Shown here piece by piece: positions 21,269 through 34,906 of a stretch of DNA of 64,000 nucleotides; position 1 is the first letter of the stretch, and each line of letters begins with the position of its first letter. The DNA is from Odiellus spinosus. Its lineage: Eukaryota > Arthropoda > Arachnida > Opiliones > Phalangiidae. The notes under the pieces are model-generated. The model was not told the DNA's origin. It saw only the letters and a program-made list of their open reading frames with translations, and did not search any database. The DNA lies in the NCBI GenBank assembly GCA_963920705.1, contig OY987231.1, forward strand, positions 21,305,024 to 21,369,023, written 5' to 3'. The position numbers and the translations under genes were made by a program.

Positions 21269-22998
21269 GATAAAAAAAGTCAATCTTATATTAGAAACTT
21301 TGTATCAATATACAATGTTAATAGATAGAAGAAAAAACAACTTTATTTATAGGGCAAGATTTGGGATTATAAAGAATGTCCCAGAAGTTGGAGAAACTGC
21401 ACGAACGCCTTACAAGAGGGAATCGGGAATGACTCTGGTTATATAGAAGAGTCAAAACAACTATCTAGCTGGCCAGGATATTTTAGTAAAAGGCGTTGAA
21501 AGAAAAGGAAAGTAAAGGTGCGTGGACGAGAGTGAACGAAGCCCGCAGGCCGCCAAATGAGAATAAAAAGAGCAAACAGAAAAATAAGCTCGGACGGAAA
21601 CTCTTGGAACTCGAGAGAAACTGGGGGAAAACTTATAAACAGTATCTAGCCTTAAGGCGAGTATTTTTCGTCCGAAAAGAAAAAGCCGGAGGGTTTCTGT
21701 AGCGTTCGCGGTATACGCGACTACAATCAAAAGCAATCGATATCATTTTCTTGAATATGAAGAGGAAAAGGAACTCGCCCAAAATAGGAAAACTCTTTTC
21801 TTTTGTCTCGTAGCTTCCCGCGGTGCAGGGTGTATACTGTACTGTATGTCTCGAGATAATACTGGTTGGATCCATATCATAGGCGCCGTCCCATAAAGAA
21901 AATCACGAAAGTACACTGGCTCGCTCGGATTATTTCAAAAGGAAAACTTAGGATGAGAGAAAATGAAAAAAAAAAAAAAGAACACAGGGAGAGCTAGAAT
22001 ACCATTTCTCAAGATACTTTTCGTTTCCGAAGATTCGCTCCTTCGACATTCTAGATAGAAAAAAAGATGGGCTCGTACTAAGTAATAAGTTTTATATTTG
22101 CTAAGAATCTTATTTCATAAAAAAAAAACTTCCAAAATTGAACTTATCACGGTTAGATCATGAAAAATAAATGAATGAATGCTTTTTTAAGTCATTCCAT
22201 TCATTCTTATAGTACGCGTATTGACGATGTCACAGAGATCCTGGTGTCGAGGTTAAATCAGATCGTATGCTACCTTAAAAACCTCCTTCAAAGTTCCCTT
22301 TACTAGAAATTATAAATTATCCACTCCAAAAGGCCCTTTTAATATATTTAAAAGATCCACTTATACCAAAGTAAATTTCAAAATCTTAGATAAACACGCC
22401 AGTGTTGAAAAACCAATTTGCGAGATTATAACGCCAAAGGTGCAATAGGTTGGGCTTCACACTGCACACCAAAGCTTAATGGTTGGAACACTTGTACAGG
22501 CGCTATTTGATCCGCTTTTGAACTTTAAATTTTAACTAGTGTTAAAAAAGAGCTAACGAAACTAATTTAAGTATTTAACAAAAATATTATTCTCCATCAC
22601 TAATAAATAAATTAAAATTTCCTCAAATTTAAAAGAAATGCTGAAATTTACGAAATTTAAAACGCTAATCGAAAAAATGCTTTGAACTCGAGAATTTAAA
22701 TTACTTATCCCAGATTCTACAGGCTAAAATAACACATTATTTCCTGTTCAATAAAATTATAAATTATCGATAAACCGAAACTATCGTTGGTTGAACGATT
22801 AATATCAAATAAATCTCAGCCACTCGTCCGAAAAAATTGTGGTCAAGCAGAGGTAAATTTCTTTTAAATCGGTGCCCCCTTGGATGAAAACGGAAATTAG
22901 CGATAGTTACCCTAGTTTGATATTGTCGCCAGCCCCCTTAGATAGAGAGCTTGGAGACGTAACACGTAACATTACAGATCGACTCTTATGGCTCAGGG
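21269..22998. other. No gene seen
   Basis: AT-rich with A-tracts. Overlapping frames on both strands near 21461-21875 mark low stop density rather than a recognised protein. Confidence 0.4.
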
Positions 22999-23439
22999 TT
23001 AAAGGGAGGATGCAACCTAAGAACAAGTGATTTTTTATCGATTCCTTATTGTTTAAATAGGCCTAATCCACTATTTAAAAAATTTACAAACAAATATTAA
23101 ACTAGAAATAAATTTAAAACTTACCCTGAAAATAGGCTTAGTGGGATTCATGGAGCTCCTCATTTCCTCGCGTGTAAGGTCTAGCGACCAATCGCGCGCG
23201 ACGTAAGTCTCGCGGAGATCTCGCTTGAACGACGGGACTTTGCTCATTGGTCGCTAAACCTTACACGGACGCGATTCAGGATCTCCATGAAACCCGCTAA
23301 GCCTATTTTCAGGGTAAGTTTTAAATTTATTTCTAGTTTAATATTTGTATTGTAAACTTTTTATCGGTGGATTAGGCCTATTTAAACGATAAGGAATCGA
23401 TAAAAAATCACTTGTAATTAGGTTGCATTCTCCCTTTAA
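22999..23439 (+). mobile_element. Family B MITE, copy 2
   Basis: TTAA on both sides; ends AAAGGGAGGATGCAA and TTGCATTCTCCCTTT. The orientation and arm sequence match the copy in the sulfotransferase intron closely. Confidence 0.9.
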
Positions 23440-24916
23440 GAGCTTTTTTTATATTCTTGATATAAAATAGTTTTCTCATAACATCCATAAATTTCAATTT
23501 TTTTGATAATTAAATAATAAAAATATTCTTAAAAACTCCTATTCATCCGAGCCCACCTTCTGCATGCACTCACGCGTAGAAGATTCTAATAAAACAAAGA
23601 AACACCTATGTACGTTTCGCGCTCGTTAATTCTAGTTTTCTCCATTCTTCCAGGTTTTTCGGCATTAACGGAATATTTAAATTAGATTAATGAATCGTAA
23701 GAGATACGGTTAAACGAAGCGGGAAAAAGTTTTGAAAAAAAAAAAAAAAAAAAAAAAAAAAATGTTCATTCTTTTTTTTTATTCATCTTTTGCCTCGTTC
23801 CTTTTTCTTGGTTGGTAATTAGATTGTTGATAAATCTTTTGAAGGGATCTCTCGTCATCTTCTGGGACCCTTATTTCTTATCCCAGGCGTCGAGCGGCTT
23901 TCGAGAGAAGAAGAGCTCTTTCTATACTTTTCTCCGACGAATGGCGCTCGTCTTTCGGACCACTTCTGATATAATAAGCTCATTGAAAACAAAATGGAAG
24001 GGATGGAAACTTTTATATGACAAATCCTTAGGCGAGATACGGAAGGAAAAAAAAAAATATGTATTTGAAAAATGACTTTTTCTAAGAGTTATTTTTATTA
24101 TTTCTCGAAGTCACCCCTAAGAGGCACGAGAGGCCACTACCAAAAAAAAAAAAAGCTTTTATAAATTATTATTATTATTTTTTCTTTCTCTCTTCGGAGT
24201 CATCCCCTTTTCATTTTGAGTAGGATAAAACATTAAATTTCATTTGGTAGTTACATATGACGTTACTGTTTTTTTAATCCCCGGGGCCTAGAATCGTCCC
24301 GTCGAATATTTGGAATAAAATTGAAATTTCGCGTTTAAAAATTTAGTTTTTTTTTCTAGTTTTCCTTCAGGGGTCCTTTGGAATAAATGAAAAATATGCC
24401 TTCAGGCAATAAAGATGAAAGCGAAAGATATTATAACTAGTAAACCCAACTTTCCAGAATTCTACTTTGGTCTTTCGATAAATGTTTAAAAACAAAATCA
24501 GCTGAAATTATATTATCAATTTTATATAAATATATATAAAAAATGACGAAATATTATATTTTATTCGAATAGTCAGATGAAGAAATGGATGTCCACCCAA
24601 ATTTGAAATTTTTACGACCGGTATTACATTTTATTATTATTATTGATGATGATTTTCAAAAGATATAAAATATTTTTATTTTATAGGAAAGGCTACGTTT
24701 CAATACGTTTTGTATTTATTACAAAATGATTCTTGTAGATTCAAAAAACGTGTTGAAAAAGGGGAAAGAACTTTTAACTTCGAAACGTATCGTTGTCGAG
24801 ATAAGCGCAGTGTCTCCGTGTGTATTGTCACGGATAAATTAATAGTGCGCTATTAATTAATCCATGGTATTACGCGTCATTAAACGCCATAGCATACCCA
24901 TCTCATTTCCTCAAAG
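23440..24916. other. No gene; A- and T-tracts
   Basis: An A-run of about 28 bases lies at 23735-23762. The plus-strand frame at 23812-24075 has no recognised similarity and is not called. Confidence 0.4.
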
Positions 24917-25334
24917 CAGAGGTATATAATAACCCCCTTCGGGGGGAAGTATGAAAGCCCCTATACTACCAATGCTAAAAATCACGAACAACAAGAGCCC
25001 GCTGCTGACTATCTAGGCCACTAGCTCGCGCTGGACTTCTCAATGTCGCTACTCTAGTAAATGGTCTTTGTATAAACAAGACGGCTCGATTTGTGTTTAG
25101 AACTTCCTGTCTCGGGAGTCAGGCTCTCTGTTAAAACGGAGTCCAAGGTTGACTTCAGCTCGCGAGTTCCGGAAGTGTGCGTAGGGAAAATTTTGTGAGG
25201 TTAAAAATGGTGTAACTATTTTTTGGGAGTAAAGCGGTGTGTCGATCCGCCGCGATTTACGCCGGGCACTCGTTGTTCGTCGATTTTGCCTACCTTTCAT
25301 ACTTCCCCCCGAAGGGGGTTATTATATACCTCTG
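24917..25334 (+). mobile_element. Family D MITE, copy 1
   Basis: Inverted ends of about 40 bp begin CAGAGGTATATAATAACC and include CCCCTTCGGGGGG and AAGTATGAAAG. The flanks are CTCAAAG on both sides (7 bp). It is 418 bp long, with no transposase frame. Confidence 0.9.
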
Positions 25335-27168
25335 CTCAAAGCTATTAATATATTAGCTTGATTTCCAAAATATTTGAAGCTCCTAGCGCCATCTTATTCT
25401 AATTCACGCGTAAAGCAAGTTCTAGCTAGGCCGACCGAGAAAGGGTTGAACATTTAAATTTATAACAAAACTTGGAAAAATATTTTGTAACGTTATGAAA
25501 TTATTTCTACGCTGGTGTACACTTCTTGATTTTATCATAACAGCCCGAGCTCCTAGGGGTGCTGATTTAATTTGGGCCTGAATTAAATAAATTTGAATAA
25601 AAATTCAACTAGTAATCTGACAGTATATGAAAACAATTTTATCTCGAGCAAAATCTAAATGCGTTTAAAAACGAGAAAAAATGTATTCAAAGTTATCATT
25701 TTGACATTTCCCTCTTTTCATATATGGTGAATATACGCGGAATAATTTATTCGCTTCTACGTTTAACATATTTTTCTCGTAGCGTATACCGTATATTTTA
25801 CGAGTCTTACAAGTTATTCGTATCTTTCGCGTTAGTTTTCGGTTGAAAAAAGTCGAGACTAAATTCTCGAGAGAAAAATGGAATCTTATTTGTTTCGGAA
25901 AGGGGGCGTGTCTTCCCCTATTTCTAGTTCCAACTCTTATTCTCTTCAGATCCCGGGAGTTCTTCCGCCATTTGTCTCCGAAAAGACGAGTACTTTTTGG
26001 CCATTTCGAAAAGATGCTTCCAGCGTTTTCGATTCTCGGGAATGTATTTATGCAAAAGCCACGCGCCTTCAATAGAATGAAGCGAAAAAGAGCTAAACGG
26101 GCTACCCAAGAAATGGGAGAGAAATTCTCAGTAGGATTGAAAAGATGGGGGACCAAGTTTGAGAGGAAAACGGTTAGAATCAGATTGCGTTTTCACTACA
26201 AATAAACCTATAAGCCACTTTTAATCTCTTTCCTTCGTATATTCTTAGAGATACAAAGCTATTTTAGTTCCGGGTGTGATGAAAAGACGTATAATTTAGT
26301 TTCAAGGTTAGTTTGCAAAGAAGCGAAGGTCTAGGCCTCATTTAGAACGAAAATAGTTGATCTAACAGTTCTTAAACAAGAGTATGTAAAACGCGATGAA
26401 ATTGGGAGGATGGTGGATATAGGAAACGGCTCTGGGAATTCAATGAGAAAACGGAGCCGTAATTACAACTCCGATCTACGGTTCCCAAATTCAACCGAGA
26501 ACTAGCCACAAGATGCGATAAAGATCAAGGTTTCATTTTTCTCTTAGCTGACGTTGAAATTTACCTTACATCGAAACTGAAATGGTCAGCGTAATACGTT
26601 ATCGCGTCTTTAAGCCTTCTCTCGAAGTTTTCTTCACTTTGTTTAAAGATTAACAGGGTCAGACTAAAGAAAACTCTAGCCTCGCCTATTTACACGTAGA
26701 TTAGAAAAGGAAACTAGTGTTTCTTTTCGTTTGTTTCTTGGGACCACGGTTGCTTCGCTTCGTAAGTTCAGAAATTAAGTTTTCAAAAGTCAGCAAAAAG
26801 CGTGTTGCTTCCCTTTGGCGCCGTTCGCGGTTCAAGGGGTTGTTTTATAAAGTTTATTTTATATTCATCGTGTTTAATGTCACGTATTAATCCGCTACGC
26901 GTTTCCCCAGTTTGCAAACTATAAATAAATACGCCGAGAGTTTTATTCGCGCGTCGTTTTGATGTGGAAAATCATATAGTGCGAAAACGCTCAAGGGATA
27001 TGCAAAATTAAATTTATTATTTGGGTCGACTGCTTAAGCCATTAGGTTGATTTAGTTTCGTAAAAGAAAGAGTGATGTACAATAATTAGTTTTTGTAACG
27101 AAATTAGTTTCTTATTCTTTAGATTAGTGAAAGAAGAAATGGACTTTAAAAATGTACGTATGTTCGAG
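25335..27168. other. No supported gene
   Basis: Long frames overlap on both strands at 25665-26205 (up to 163 codons). They have no recognisable domain, no splice context and mirror each other, so they are not called. Confidence 0.35.
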
Positions 27169-27461
27169 CAAGAAGGATCTGATAAGGAGAGGAAAAGTGG
27201 GGCTGCGTTTAGTTAGAGAGAGAAGAGCCAACCTCCCACTCGGGTGGAAAGGGGGGATAGGAAATTCTCGAGGTAAACTGTTGTCACGTGATCGCTAGCT
27301 AGCGCGTCTCATAAAGGATTTCGTTTTACCCACGTGACAACAATTTACCACGAAGCATCTCTATCCCCGTCTGTCCCCCGTTCTCCCAGAGTGGGAGTTT
27401 AGGCCGACGCAGTAGGAGCCGCGCCGTTCCCACTTTTCCTCTCCTTATCTGATCCTTCTTG
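27169..27461 (+). mobile_element. Family C MITE, copy 3
   Basis: The flanks are GTTCGAG on both sides (7 bp). It carries the CAAGAAGGATCAGATAAGG end variant, like copy 1 and unlike the other three, so two end variants circulate in this window. Confidence 0.9.
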
Positions 27462-27799
27462 GTTCGAGTAATACCATAAATACTGAATTATTTAGTAGCC
27501 ACGAATGGCAAGGTGTAAGATAATTGATATTTATTACAATAATAAGTTTTTGTAACGAAATTAGTTTGTTTTTCTTTAATTGAGTAAAAGAAGAAAATTG
27601 ACTTTAAAAATGTATGTTAGAGTAATATTTAGTAGGCATCAGTGGCAAAGTGTAATATAATTAATATTTATAATATTTTACTTATATAAAATATAGTTAA
27701 TAAATACGCGCATACATACTTATTACATATATTACGCGTATGATTATGCTACATAACTAATTAATATAAAAATCCATTAGTTAGATCATTCAAGCTCGA

Positions 27800-28090
27800 C
27801 ATTTTTCAGGGTTCGTACTACATTTTCGAAATGAATTTCCTTGACCATTTTCAATACTTTCCATGATTTTTCTCTAATTTTGTAAACTTTAAATTGACAC
27901 ATTGAGGTAGAACGTTTATAATAGTAACTTACTAACTACTATACTTAGTAACTGGTACAAATCATCGTTTCCTGGACTTTTCTGCGAATTTCACCCAAAA
28001 ACAATATTTCCCCAACTTTTCCCTGACGTTTTGGACCCCATTTCAATTTCAATGACTTTTCCAAGTTTCCCGTTTTTGACTATAGGCTAT
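27800..28090. repeat. Degenerate dispersed repeat (TTTCCCTGACTTTTCC type)
   Basis: Repeated short blocks such as TTCCTTGACC, TTCCCTGACG, GGACCCCATTT and TGACTTTTCCAAG resemble the stretch at 51274-51535. Boundaries and class are unclear. Confidence 0.4.
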
Positions 28091-28820
28091 TATAATTGCG
28101 TAGATAAAGGTTTCGCTTTCGTATTAAGAAAAAATAACCAAACAAATCATGATTAATTAACTATGTACCGATAATTTAAATTAATTATTTTTCTTTAAAT
28201 TCCCTTAGACTTTATTCACAATTAAAGTTGAGAATTAAGAGGTTATTAATGACTAGGATATATTCCTCAGAAGGAAAAGCTTTCGAGAAAGAAAAAAAAA
28301 AAGGAAAAAAGAAAACAAAAGGGAAAAATAAAAAAGGGCGCGATAAATAACCCGGTGGTGATTATGAGGGGTTCAACGTTTAACGTACGGGAAGGAAACG
28401 ATTCTCAAATATTTTTGCGGCTCAACGTCGCCAACAAAATGAGGATTACTGACCGTTCGCCTGGCATTTATGGCACGCCGCTTTATTTTGTTCTTTTCGC
28501 CTAACTTACGGTTATACGGGCATCCCCCTTTTCCAACGTATTTCGGGCTATAACGTAACTTCTATTCGCGCCTATCCAGAATTAACGAGAAACAATATTT
28601 TATTTTAGCTTATACCGTATACAGCGGCTACTGATATCGATCGAAGAAAGACGAAAGTTTGCCCGTTCATATAGTAGCCCCGTTTGGAATCAAACTGTAT
28701 ATACCTTTTCTACAGATCAGTATAGGGTCGTAATGACTTAAGGAGCAAATATGGTTCGGACGTAACTGTACCTCTGTGCCGTGCCGCCAATAGACAATTA
28801 AGAAACCTCATGGATATTTC
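28091..28820. other. No gene seen
   Basis: AT-rich; purine-rich run near 28286-28330. Confidence 0.4.
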
Positions 28821-29162
28821 CAAAAGCCGATGAAACCCTCCTTTGAAGTCTATTACTCCCGGGTCTTGTCTACCCCTCTCTGTATGGGTTATTCTCAAAA
28901 GGCGCGATTCGTACGCCTCCTAACGGTAGATGATTTCGGAGCGGGAGTTCGTCGAGCGAATATCTCTAGCAGCCTCGGAGTTCGTCCAAAAACGTCGTCG
29001 TTTGTGGAGAGAGAGAGAATTTCCAATTTTCCGTAGACAGGGGGGGGGGATGAAGTAGGACCCCTTCTAACTCGTAAAATTGGGAATTTTACCCATACAG
29101 AGAGGAGCGCTATATGGAACATTGGAGTAGTAGACTTCAAAGGAGGGTTTCATCGGCTTCTG
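28821..29162 (+). mobile_element. Family A MITE, copy 4
   Basis: Flanks are ATATTTC on both sides (7 bp). The left end has one change (CAAAAGCCG). A longer G-run near 29040 and an extra GA repeat make it slightly longer than its relatives. Confidence 0.9.
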
Positions 29163-29536
29163 ATATTTCTATCGAGGTAAGTTAAACAGCTAAGTATAAA
29201 TGATTTGCACATTAGGCAGTCTGAAATCTCGAAATATGTGCCTAAAGTTTAGTTGGTAAATCTTTTGTGATAGATATAGACCCTTTAAAGGGAACATAGC
29301 CTACAATTTAAAGCTTTATTTACTGAAAATCCTGATAATTTTATTGATGACCCCCATAACAAACTAATAAAACTATAATAATTATGTACGTCTGTCAACG
29401 CTGGGTTTAGCGTCAAAATTCATAGCCTTGATGAAGCTATGAGGGTGTGAAACTCTCGAATCTTCTGGGGAAGTAATAGTACCAATAGGTTATATATTAT
29501 ATTGAAATAATTTTAATAAACCACCTTACGTTCAAT
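29163..29536. other. No gene seen
   Basis: AT-rich spacer between a family A and a family C element. Confidence 0.4.
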
Positions 29537-29817
29537 CAAGGAGGATCAGAGAAGGAGAAGAAATGAGGGGACGGCGCGGTTCCTACTGCGTCGGCCTAAA
29601 CTCCCACTCTGGGAGAACGGGGGTAGAGACGTTTCGTGGTAAAATGTTGTCGCGTGGGTAAAACGAATCCTTTATGAGACGCGCTAGCTAGCGACCACGT
29701 TACAACAGTTTACCTCGAGAATTTCCTATCCCCCCTTTCCACCCGAGTGGGAGGTTGGCTCTTCTCTCTCTAACTCAACGCAGCCCCACATTTCCTCTCC
29801 TTCTCTGATCCTCCTTG
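29537..29817 (-). mobile_element. Family C MITE, copy 4
   Basis: Flanks are GTTCAAT on both sides (7 bp). It is inverted relative to copies 1-3. Confidence 0.9.
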
Positions 29818-32518
29818 GTTCAATCACTTTCCAAGCATTCGTGACAATATCCGAATTAATAATAATCTTTTATTGAACTGTAAAAGGGGCGAAATTATCT
29901 CGCAAATCTCCATTGTTACGAATTACCTTTAGTAGCAATTTAATTAATATATTAAGTGAATATAAACTGACCTATTACATATTCAAAATAAGATAATAAA
30001 TCATCGAATAGGATATTAATTTATCTCTAAGTGTATTCGCTCATCAATTCCGAAACAAAAGAATATAAAAATACTACTACAGTGTAGCCACGTCTCGAGC
30101 AATTGCGAACAGTACTACCGAGTTACGTAAATAAGGGAGCTTCGAGAATATTAAGCAAAATGAATGGCTTTCAACACCGGTACACCGCGAATTGTAAATC
30201 TAGTCCATTTATTTCGTCTTGCCTCGAGCCTATTTATCGGTCGGTAATTAATAACGGTCCCTATATAGAGAGAGAATGTTACCGGTGCATGCCAGGAAGA
30301 ATTGGGAGGTTGAACTACGCGCTTGGAAAACTCCCTGGAACGCTGATTAAAATGATGGGAGGCGAGGATGCCTTAATGACGTTTTTATGGATCTTGCGGC
30401 TAGCCGAGGAATTTTCATCCCATTCTACGTATACGCTATCCCTCCCTTTCCGTACGCGCGCGCGATTCACGCAACCTAAAAATCTATATTAATGAAATAG
30501 CAAACAAAAAAGTGTCGTTGCTCGATCCAACACAAAGAAATTTGGTTTCAACGATGTTAAGAGCCGCGGTATAGGAAAACTGAATTTCGATGGGAGACTA
30601 AAACAGAGAATAATTACTCTTTTTGGTTGCTACCATTATATACTCTTAATTAAGGTCTTCAAATAATTAAAAAATATATACATGTATACGGTACTTTAAA
30701 CTAGTGTATTTTTAAACAATTCCATATTAGATTCTTCAACCAATCAGGTTGAGTGAATTTTATTTTAATTCTAGCTATAAATGTTTAGATTTTTCCCTCA
30801 TTAAAAAATTAAATACTTAAAAAGGGCCTCGGTCTAGTAAATAAAGTTTTTTCTGTTTAATATACAGAGAAATTAAACTTAAACATAAGTCTTAACACAG
30901 TAGTAAATTTGTTTTGGAAGTAACTGAAGTGTGAAGATTTTTCGTAACCAAACGTAACTGAATAGACAGTGGTTTAAAAGAACTAATTTAGTGGGCTTCG
31001 TTAATTGGTTACACTACAACTATATAACGCAGTCGTATTAGAATTAACCAATCATAATTCGTTGTTTATCTTGACTAACCAATATATGATCATATAAATC
31101 TTATAAATTTAGATTTGTATGTCTTGTAATATAACTAAATCCCAATAGTAAAACTAGCTATGATAATTAACTCTACCTTCCGAGAATAGCTTGTAATTTG
31201 TGCTTATATAAGGACGGATTTGGCCGAATGTCTACTAGTGATAGAATTTATCTCTAATTAGGCAAAACGGTATGTTAAAAAATTGCATGGTTAATTATGA
31301 TTTTAAACCTTACGAAACAATAGGAGAGCTAGGGGTAGGCTAAAGTAGTCTAGCTTACGAGCCACGTTATGTCATACTTGTAAAAAAAGTATACTTAGCG
31401 CCGTTATACTGTAATGAAAAACACGTATTCATTTCCAATTTCCATTAAACACGAGAGTATGTATCTTGAAATTCCTTTACAGCCGCTCTTTCGAGAGTAT
31501 AGGGATGTATACTTGCTAGGGATTTTTGACGTATCTTCATTAAAGGATTTAGTATAGGGAAGAGTTCGGTATAGCCACGCATTTGACAGGTCGAAGAATA
31601 ATGGCTAGTTTCACTTTGCGCTACCGCTATCCGATGGGATATCTCCTCAATTTTTTTTTTTTTTCTTGTTATTATTTTTCGTTACCCGGTGCCTTTATTT
31701 CTTTATTATCCCTGGTTGGTTTTAGCTTCTTTTATTCAAAGGATTTGACGTTGCTTACATTAAAGAAAAAAAAAACGTCTTGACAAGCAACGTGTTAATG
31801 CTATATACTACCAGATATTGATGAAAGTTCTACTAGGAATTGAGTTTTCTTTATGTCGGTATAGACCTATATTGAAATTTTCTTTTCTTATAAATTTCGA
31901 AATTAATTTATCAGACTAGCTTATACGCCTTTCTTTCAGAGAAATTAATTAATTTTAGTTCATGGAGCTTTTTAAATTCGTTCGGGATATAATAAGGAAG
32001 AAAAATAGCTACGTGGTTTAAGATTTTAAGCATTGATAAAATAAACATAAATTATTATTATCAAAAGTCAATAAGATTTTGGTTTAAGTGATCGATTTTG
32101 AAATGATCGAAGAAAATAAACTTACATAAGCCATCGTCGACTACTCCATTAATTATACCTTTGGCAATGCTAATTACGCACTCAGTTTAGCCCCGTTTCT
32201 ATTTTTTTTGGCCAAAAAAGTAACTTTTTCGTCGTAACTATAGAAATTTACCCGAATTTACCTCATATGACGAAAAAGATATTTTTTTGGAGTTAAATAA
32301 TCTTGATTGAAAACGCGCCTTTAGTACAGTCAAAGCTACAGGCTCGTATCCCGATAACGTGTAGGGATCGATCAGCCCCTCGATCGTATTTTTTGCACTC
32401 TTATGCACTGAATTTTCACCTTAAATGCACCGAATTAGAAGCTATAAATGCACCGATATGGATCGTTTTTAAGCTATAAATGCAATGAAATGTTTCGCCC
32501 AAACAGTACAGGTTTCAG
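29818..32518. other. Gene-poor AT-rich DNA
   Basis: The 129-codon plus-strand frame at 30103-30492 has no recognised domain, starts at no convincing splice or promoter context and is left uncalled. Nothing else is supported. Confidence 0.35.
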
Positions 32519-32855
32519 CAGAAGCCGATGAAACCCTCCTTTGAAGTCTTCTACTCCAATGTTCCATATAGCGCTCCTCTCTGTATGAGTAAAATTCCCA
32601 ATTTTACGAGATCGGAGGGGTCCTACTTCATACCCCCTGTCTACGGAAAATTGGAAATTCTCTCTCTCCACAAACGACGACGTTTTTTGGACGAACTCCA
32701 AGGCTGCTAGAGATATTCGCTCGACGAACTCCCCCTCCGAAAATATTTACCGTTAGGAGGCGTGCGAATCGCGCCTTTTGAGAATAACCCATACAGAGAG
32801 GGGTAGACAAGACCAGGGAGTAATAGACTTCAAAGGAGGGTTTCATCTACTTCTG
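32519..32855 (-). mobile_element. Family A MITE, copy 5 (mosaic of subfamilies)
   Basis: Flanks are GTTTCAG and GCTTCAG, a 7-bp duplication with one change. It combines GAGATCGGAGGGG, typical of one subfamily, with TTTTGAGAATAACCC, typical of the other. Confidence 0.88.
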
Positions 32856-33951
32856 GCTTCAGCCCTAAATGCACAGTGTTCAGTCTTAAATGCACCAAAT
32901 TTTCCACCCCAACACACCATAAACGCGCGAAGATTTCTCCATTTTGTAGTCGAGAATTTCCACCACCATTTTTGTACCGAACTTTCCGTATACCCGCGTT
33001 TGTAAGAAGTTTTGAGAAACATAGAACATAAAACACGTAAACCTAACGGTGGTTAGAACTTAAAACTCTTTTTAGCGCGCTAACAAAGAGCCCTAGGACC
33101 AAGAGGGCAAAAGCGGCGATGTAGCTATTTATAGGAAACTTTTAATTTCCTGCGAAAAGTGGAGCTTAATCTATAAAAGCGTCGGTGGCGTCAGGAATCG
33201 ATTGAAATGAAAGTTTATATACGATGGTAAAAGGTGCGGGGGGGGGGGGGGTAGTAAAGTTTCCCTCGGACAAGTTTTGCAAAACTCGAGATTGCTAAAA
33301 CCTTAAAATTCTGTCAGGAGTTGGTGACGTTTATTTGGAGAGAGTATAAAAACGATTTTTACGGCGACTGTACAACAGCTTGCGAGTTTCAAAGATCCAT
33401 TTTCTTCAGAACGCTGAAGTATACTCGTATATATAGCCAGGGAAATCCGTTCGGTTTTGGGACCCATCCGTTATACGCGCTTGGTTCGGATCGAACCGTA
33501 CAATTGATTTAACCTCCGCGGGAAAAAGTTCAAAAGAATAAATATATTTTTAAAATGGCCGGGCTTGTACGGTTTGTAACGTGTGTAAAATTATTCCTTA
33601 AGTTTGAAGATTGCGAAGACCAGCTGCGGTTTCATTGCTCTCGTATCCTTTGATCTTTAAATTACGCTATTGGGAATGTTAAAACGATTTTTAGTATATT
33701 GGAAATGAAAGAAAATTTCAGCCAATAGACAGTATCATTGGCTCGCGGAATATATATTATACTATGAGCAGAATTCATACACGTAGATAAACCTCGCGTT
33801 AAGGAAAATGGATCAAAAGAAAGACGCGAAGAAAGTTCAAACCAGTATTAAATTTCAAAAAAAAAAGTGAAATAAAATATGCCTTCGGGTCGGATTTAAA
33901 TTAATTATAAGGAAAACTATACTATCACACCCTTTCTATACAAACTAGTAT
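32856..33951. other. No gene; poly-G tract
   Basis: A run of about 15 G lies near 33238-33252. Short repeats of TAAATGCAC flank the family A element at 32400-32890, so that copy landed inside a TAAATGCACC-rich stretch. Confidence 0.4.
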
Positions 33952-34287
33952 CAGAAGCCGATGAAACCCTCCTTTGAAGTCTACTACTCCAATGTTCCAT
34001 ATAGCGCTCCTCTCTGTATGGGTAAAATTCCCAATTTTACGAGTTAGAAGGGGTCCTACTTCATCCCCCCTGTGTACGGAAAATTGGAAATTCCCTCTCT
34101 CCACAAACGACGACGTTTTTTGGACGAACTCCAAGGCTGCTAGAGATATTCGCTCGACGAGCTCCGGCTCCGAAATCATCTACCGTTAGGAGGCGTACGA
34201 ATCGCGCCTTTTGAGAATAACCCATACAGGAGGGGTAGACAAGACCCGGGAGTAATAGACTTCAAAGGAGGGTTTCATCGGCTTCTG
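33952..34287 (-). mobile_element. Family A MITE, copy 6
   Basis: Flanks are CTAGTAT on both sides (7 bp). Complete ends. Confidence 0.9.
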
Positions 34288-34708
34288 CTAGTATATATAT
34301 ATAGTCAGATATATGTATATTTTAAGGATGTAAGAGAATTACGCTATAAGAAATATAATCGAATTTCGATTCATTATAGTGAAATTAAAATTATAATTCT
34401 AATGAAACCCAAAAAATTTATACATTAAAATTCTCGATTATGGTGATGAAACTATAATATTATTAAAATAAATTATTTGAGTTGAAAAGGAATTTTCGCG
34501 GTCGAAAGCTGCCCCTTATGTTTTATAACCATGAATCAGTAGCAGTCTTGATAATAATTTATTTCAAAAATACTTGAGACCCAAAAATTGTTTTATTTCT
34601 ATCTTAAGAATCATATTTGTAATTGTAATTGTCTGGGTATGATTTTCTAACACGAAGAAGGTAACCTAGAGAGCCTTTTTAATGGTTCCCGTTGTACATG
34701 TACTAATG
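34288..34708. other. No gene seen
   Basis: AT-rich spacer. Confidence 0.4.
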
Positions 34709-34906
34709 TGTAAAGCTACGTTCACACTAGACACTTTGGAACCGTTTTGAAACCGTTTCGGATATTCAAATCGATTTATCAAGCTAATAATTTCATTTTT
34801 GGACAATAGCTCTCTAAATTTGACCCTAAAATTTTCAATTTTGACCTTTACATAACGGTTAAAAACTGTTTCAAAGTCTCTAGTGTGAACGCGGCTTAAG
34901 TTAAGG
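34709..34906. mobile_element. Family I MITE, copy 2
   Basis: Ends AAGCTACGTTCACACTAGA and TCTAGTGTGAACGCGGCTT are inverted repeats shared with the copy at 13258. TTAA follows the right end. AACCGTTTTGAAACCGTTT and AACGGTTAAAAACTGTTT form an inner inverted pair. Confidence 0.7.

Noticed and set aside
25665-26205. A 163-codon minus-strand frame facing a 120-codon plus-strand frame
   Set aside because: No recognised similarity, the frames mirror each other, and there is no splice or start context.
30103-30492. A 129-codon plus-strand frame
   Set aside because: No domain, no membrane segment, no paralog in the window. It could be chance in a region of low stop density.
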